Source: an uncultured Eubacteriales bacterium (GTDB lineage: Bacteria > Bacillota > Clostridia > Oscillospirales > Acutalibacteraceae). From it: DNA of 7,724 nucleotides. Position numbers and translations under genes: made by a program. A model generated the notes under the pieces. It was not told the DNA's origin, searched no databases, and saw only the letters and a list, made by a program, of their open reading frames with translations. Below are positions 6,786 through 7,724 of this stretch, piece by piece. How positions within the stretch are numbered: position 1 is the stretch's first letter; each line of letters opens with the position of its first letter. The stretch lies in contig ONWP01000205.1 in assembly GCA_900321595.1 (NCBI GenBank), positions 1-7,724 on the forward strand. Direction: 5' to 3'.

Positions 6786-7724
6786 TCAAACCGGATCCGT
6801 CCGGTCTTTTAATACCATGCCCTTGTCCTTGAGCGTCTTGCGCGCCCCCAGCTGAAGGCGCTTCATATCGAAGACGCGTTTGACCAGAAAGACGGGGATC
6901 CGGCTCATGCAGACCTCCCGCAGCACCCGGCGATCCACCGGCGCGCCGATCTTCGTCTCGAAGGCGCAGCGCCCCAGCGTGTTTTTCCGCGCCTCATAAT
7001 GGAACGTCCGGTCGTCAAACACGCGTATATTCTCCATGCCCCGGAATTCCTCCGGCAGCAGCTCGTAGTCAGACCGCTTCATCAGCAGCTCAAAGAACGG
7101 ATACGATCCGGTGTAAAGGCTGCGCAGGAAGGTCGGATACTCCTCCTTCTTGCGCAGATCGCACAGGATCGAAAAAACCGGCTCCTGCGCGGCGGCCTCC
7201 TTGGTCAGATACAGCGCAGGCAGCCGCATATCGCGCCCGCGCTCTACGAGCCGCTTGACGATGGACTTCTCCACCGTGGCGGACATCGCCTCCATCGTCT
7301 TCTGCAGAAGCGCCAGACCGTCCTCGTCCATATACCAGAACCGGCGGTAGAAGGAGTCGATGCAGATGCTGTAGACCGCGAACAGCACGGCCTGCGGGAA
7401 CTCCTCGTCCCCGTCCACAGCGCCCACGCGGCGGATGATCTCGCGGATCCCCATGCCCTGCAGCGCCTCCTGCGTCTTCGACAGCGCGGCCAGATTCTCC
7501 GACGTGGGCATTTCAAACTGAGAAAAGCCCTCAGTCACATAGGCGATGCGCTTTTCCTGGATCAGGTCGGGACAGCCCGCGATCCGCCGCGCCTTCATGC
7601 AGGCCGCCACGATGAACCGCAGCTCGTCGTGAGAGGGCTGCGTCTCGTCAAAGCGCAGGTCGTGCAGGTCAAACAGCTTCCGGTGAAAGGCCTTTGCGCC
7701 CACCTCTTCGGAGCAGACCAGCCC
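6786..7724 (-). CDS. Unrecognised protein, C-terminal 312 residues (5' end outside window)
   Basis: I do not recognise this family. The frame is open from the window edge (first visible residues GLVCSEEVGAKAF) to TGA at 6786-6788, so the gene begins beyond 7724; the GTG at 7703 is probably internal, because no stop precedes it. The product looks cytoplasmic and mostly helical, with many charged residues and no membrane span or signal peptide. Distinct segments are LRFIVAACMKARRIAGCPDLI, shortened here as a Cys-containing amphipathic helix (visible residues about 35-55), FPQAVLFAVYSICIDSFYRRFWYMDEDG split over two helices (about 108-135), EEYPTFLRSLYTGSYPFFELLM in the second half, and a basic C-terminal tail with LVKRVFDMKRLQLGARKTL. 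Codon use resembles the neighbours. It ends 27 bases before uxaC and probably shares its transcript. A regulator or helical scaffold is possible, but no DNA-binding motif is convincing. Confidence 0.8.
   Translation of the reverse strand, partial: GLVCSEEVGAKAFHRKLFDLHDLRFDETQPSHDELRFIVAACMKARRIAGCPDLIQEKRIAYVTEGFSQFEMPTSENLAALSKTQEALQGMGIREIIRRVGAVDGDEEFPQAVLFAVYSICIDSFYRRFWYMDEDGLALLQKTMEAMSATVEKSIVKRLVERGRDMRLPALYLTKEAAAQEPVFSILCDLRKKEEYPTFLRSLYTGSYPFFELLMKRSDYELLPEEFRGMENIRVFDDRTFHYEARKNTLGRCAFETKIGAPVDRRVLREVCMSRIPVFLVKRVFDMKRLQLGARKTLKDKGMVLKDRTDPV
6790..6805. other. Small inverted repeat at the end of the unrecognised gene
   Basis: ACCGGA-TCCG-TCCGGT forms a perfect 6-bp stem with a 4-base loop. 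On the + strand it is followed by CTTTT, an intrinsic-terminator-like arrangement that would stop transcription running antisense into the unrecognised gene. On the minus strand it covers the last sense codons of that gene and is followed by only TTTGACG, a poor U-tract, so strong termination before uxaC is not expected. It could attenuate read-through into uxaC; chance is also possible. Confidence 0.3.

Overview
The window reads as a compact chromosomal segment of a high-GC Gram-positive anaerobe of the Clostridia type, perhaps a gut Oscillospirales-like bacterium. This rests on the adjacent trio of an Asp23/YloU-family protein, a FakA/YloV-type kinase and RecG, a gene order typical of Firmicutes, and on two plant-polysaccharide genes (GH51 arabinofuranosidase and uronate isomerase) expected in a fibre- or pectin-using commensal. 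The species assignment is inference. I see no mobile element, CRISPR array, tRNA or rRNA, and no gene-free stretch longer than 27 bases.

Layout. Positions 1-723 (+) hold the C-terminal part of a GH51 alpha-L-arabinofuranosidase, including its nucleophile motif. Everything else is on the minus strand. In transcription order from the right edge these are: an unrecognised gene cut by the window end (7724-6786); uxaC, glucuronate isomerase (6758-5346); a 189-residue protein resembling a cysteine synthase that has lost its small domain (5353-4784); an Asp23/YloU-family protein (4780-4442); fakA, a fatty acid kinase-type DhaL/DegV protein (4419-2761); and recG (2759-720). Gaps are 27, -8, 3, 22 and 1 bases, so these genes look like one operon with translational coupling at several joints. 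recG and the arabinofuranosidase gene converge and overlap by 4 bases, leaving no intergenic terminator.

How they fit together. UxaC feeds hexuronates from pectin and xylan side chains into central metabolism, and the arabinofuranosidase removes arabinose from the same polymers. FakA would phosphorylate fatty acids for phospholipid synthesis, YloU is its usual genomic neighbour, and RecG rescues stalled replication forks. The main point of interest is the 189-residue protein. It keeps features of the large domain of fold-type II PLP enzymes (a Gly-Gly loop and the serine that would contact the cofactor ring nitrogen), but the segment that would carry the catalytic lysine and substrate loop is absent. 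Its frame is intact, it has a strong ribosome binding site and it overlaps uxaC, so it looks like a maintained gene rather than debris. Its role is unknown.
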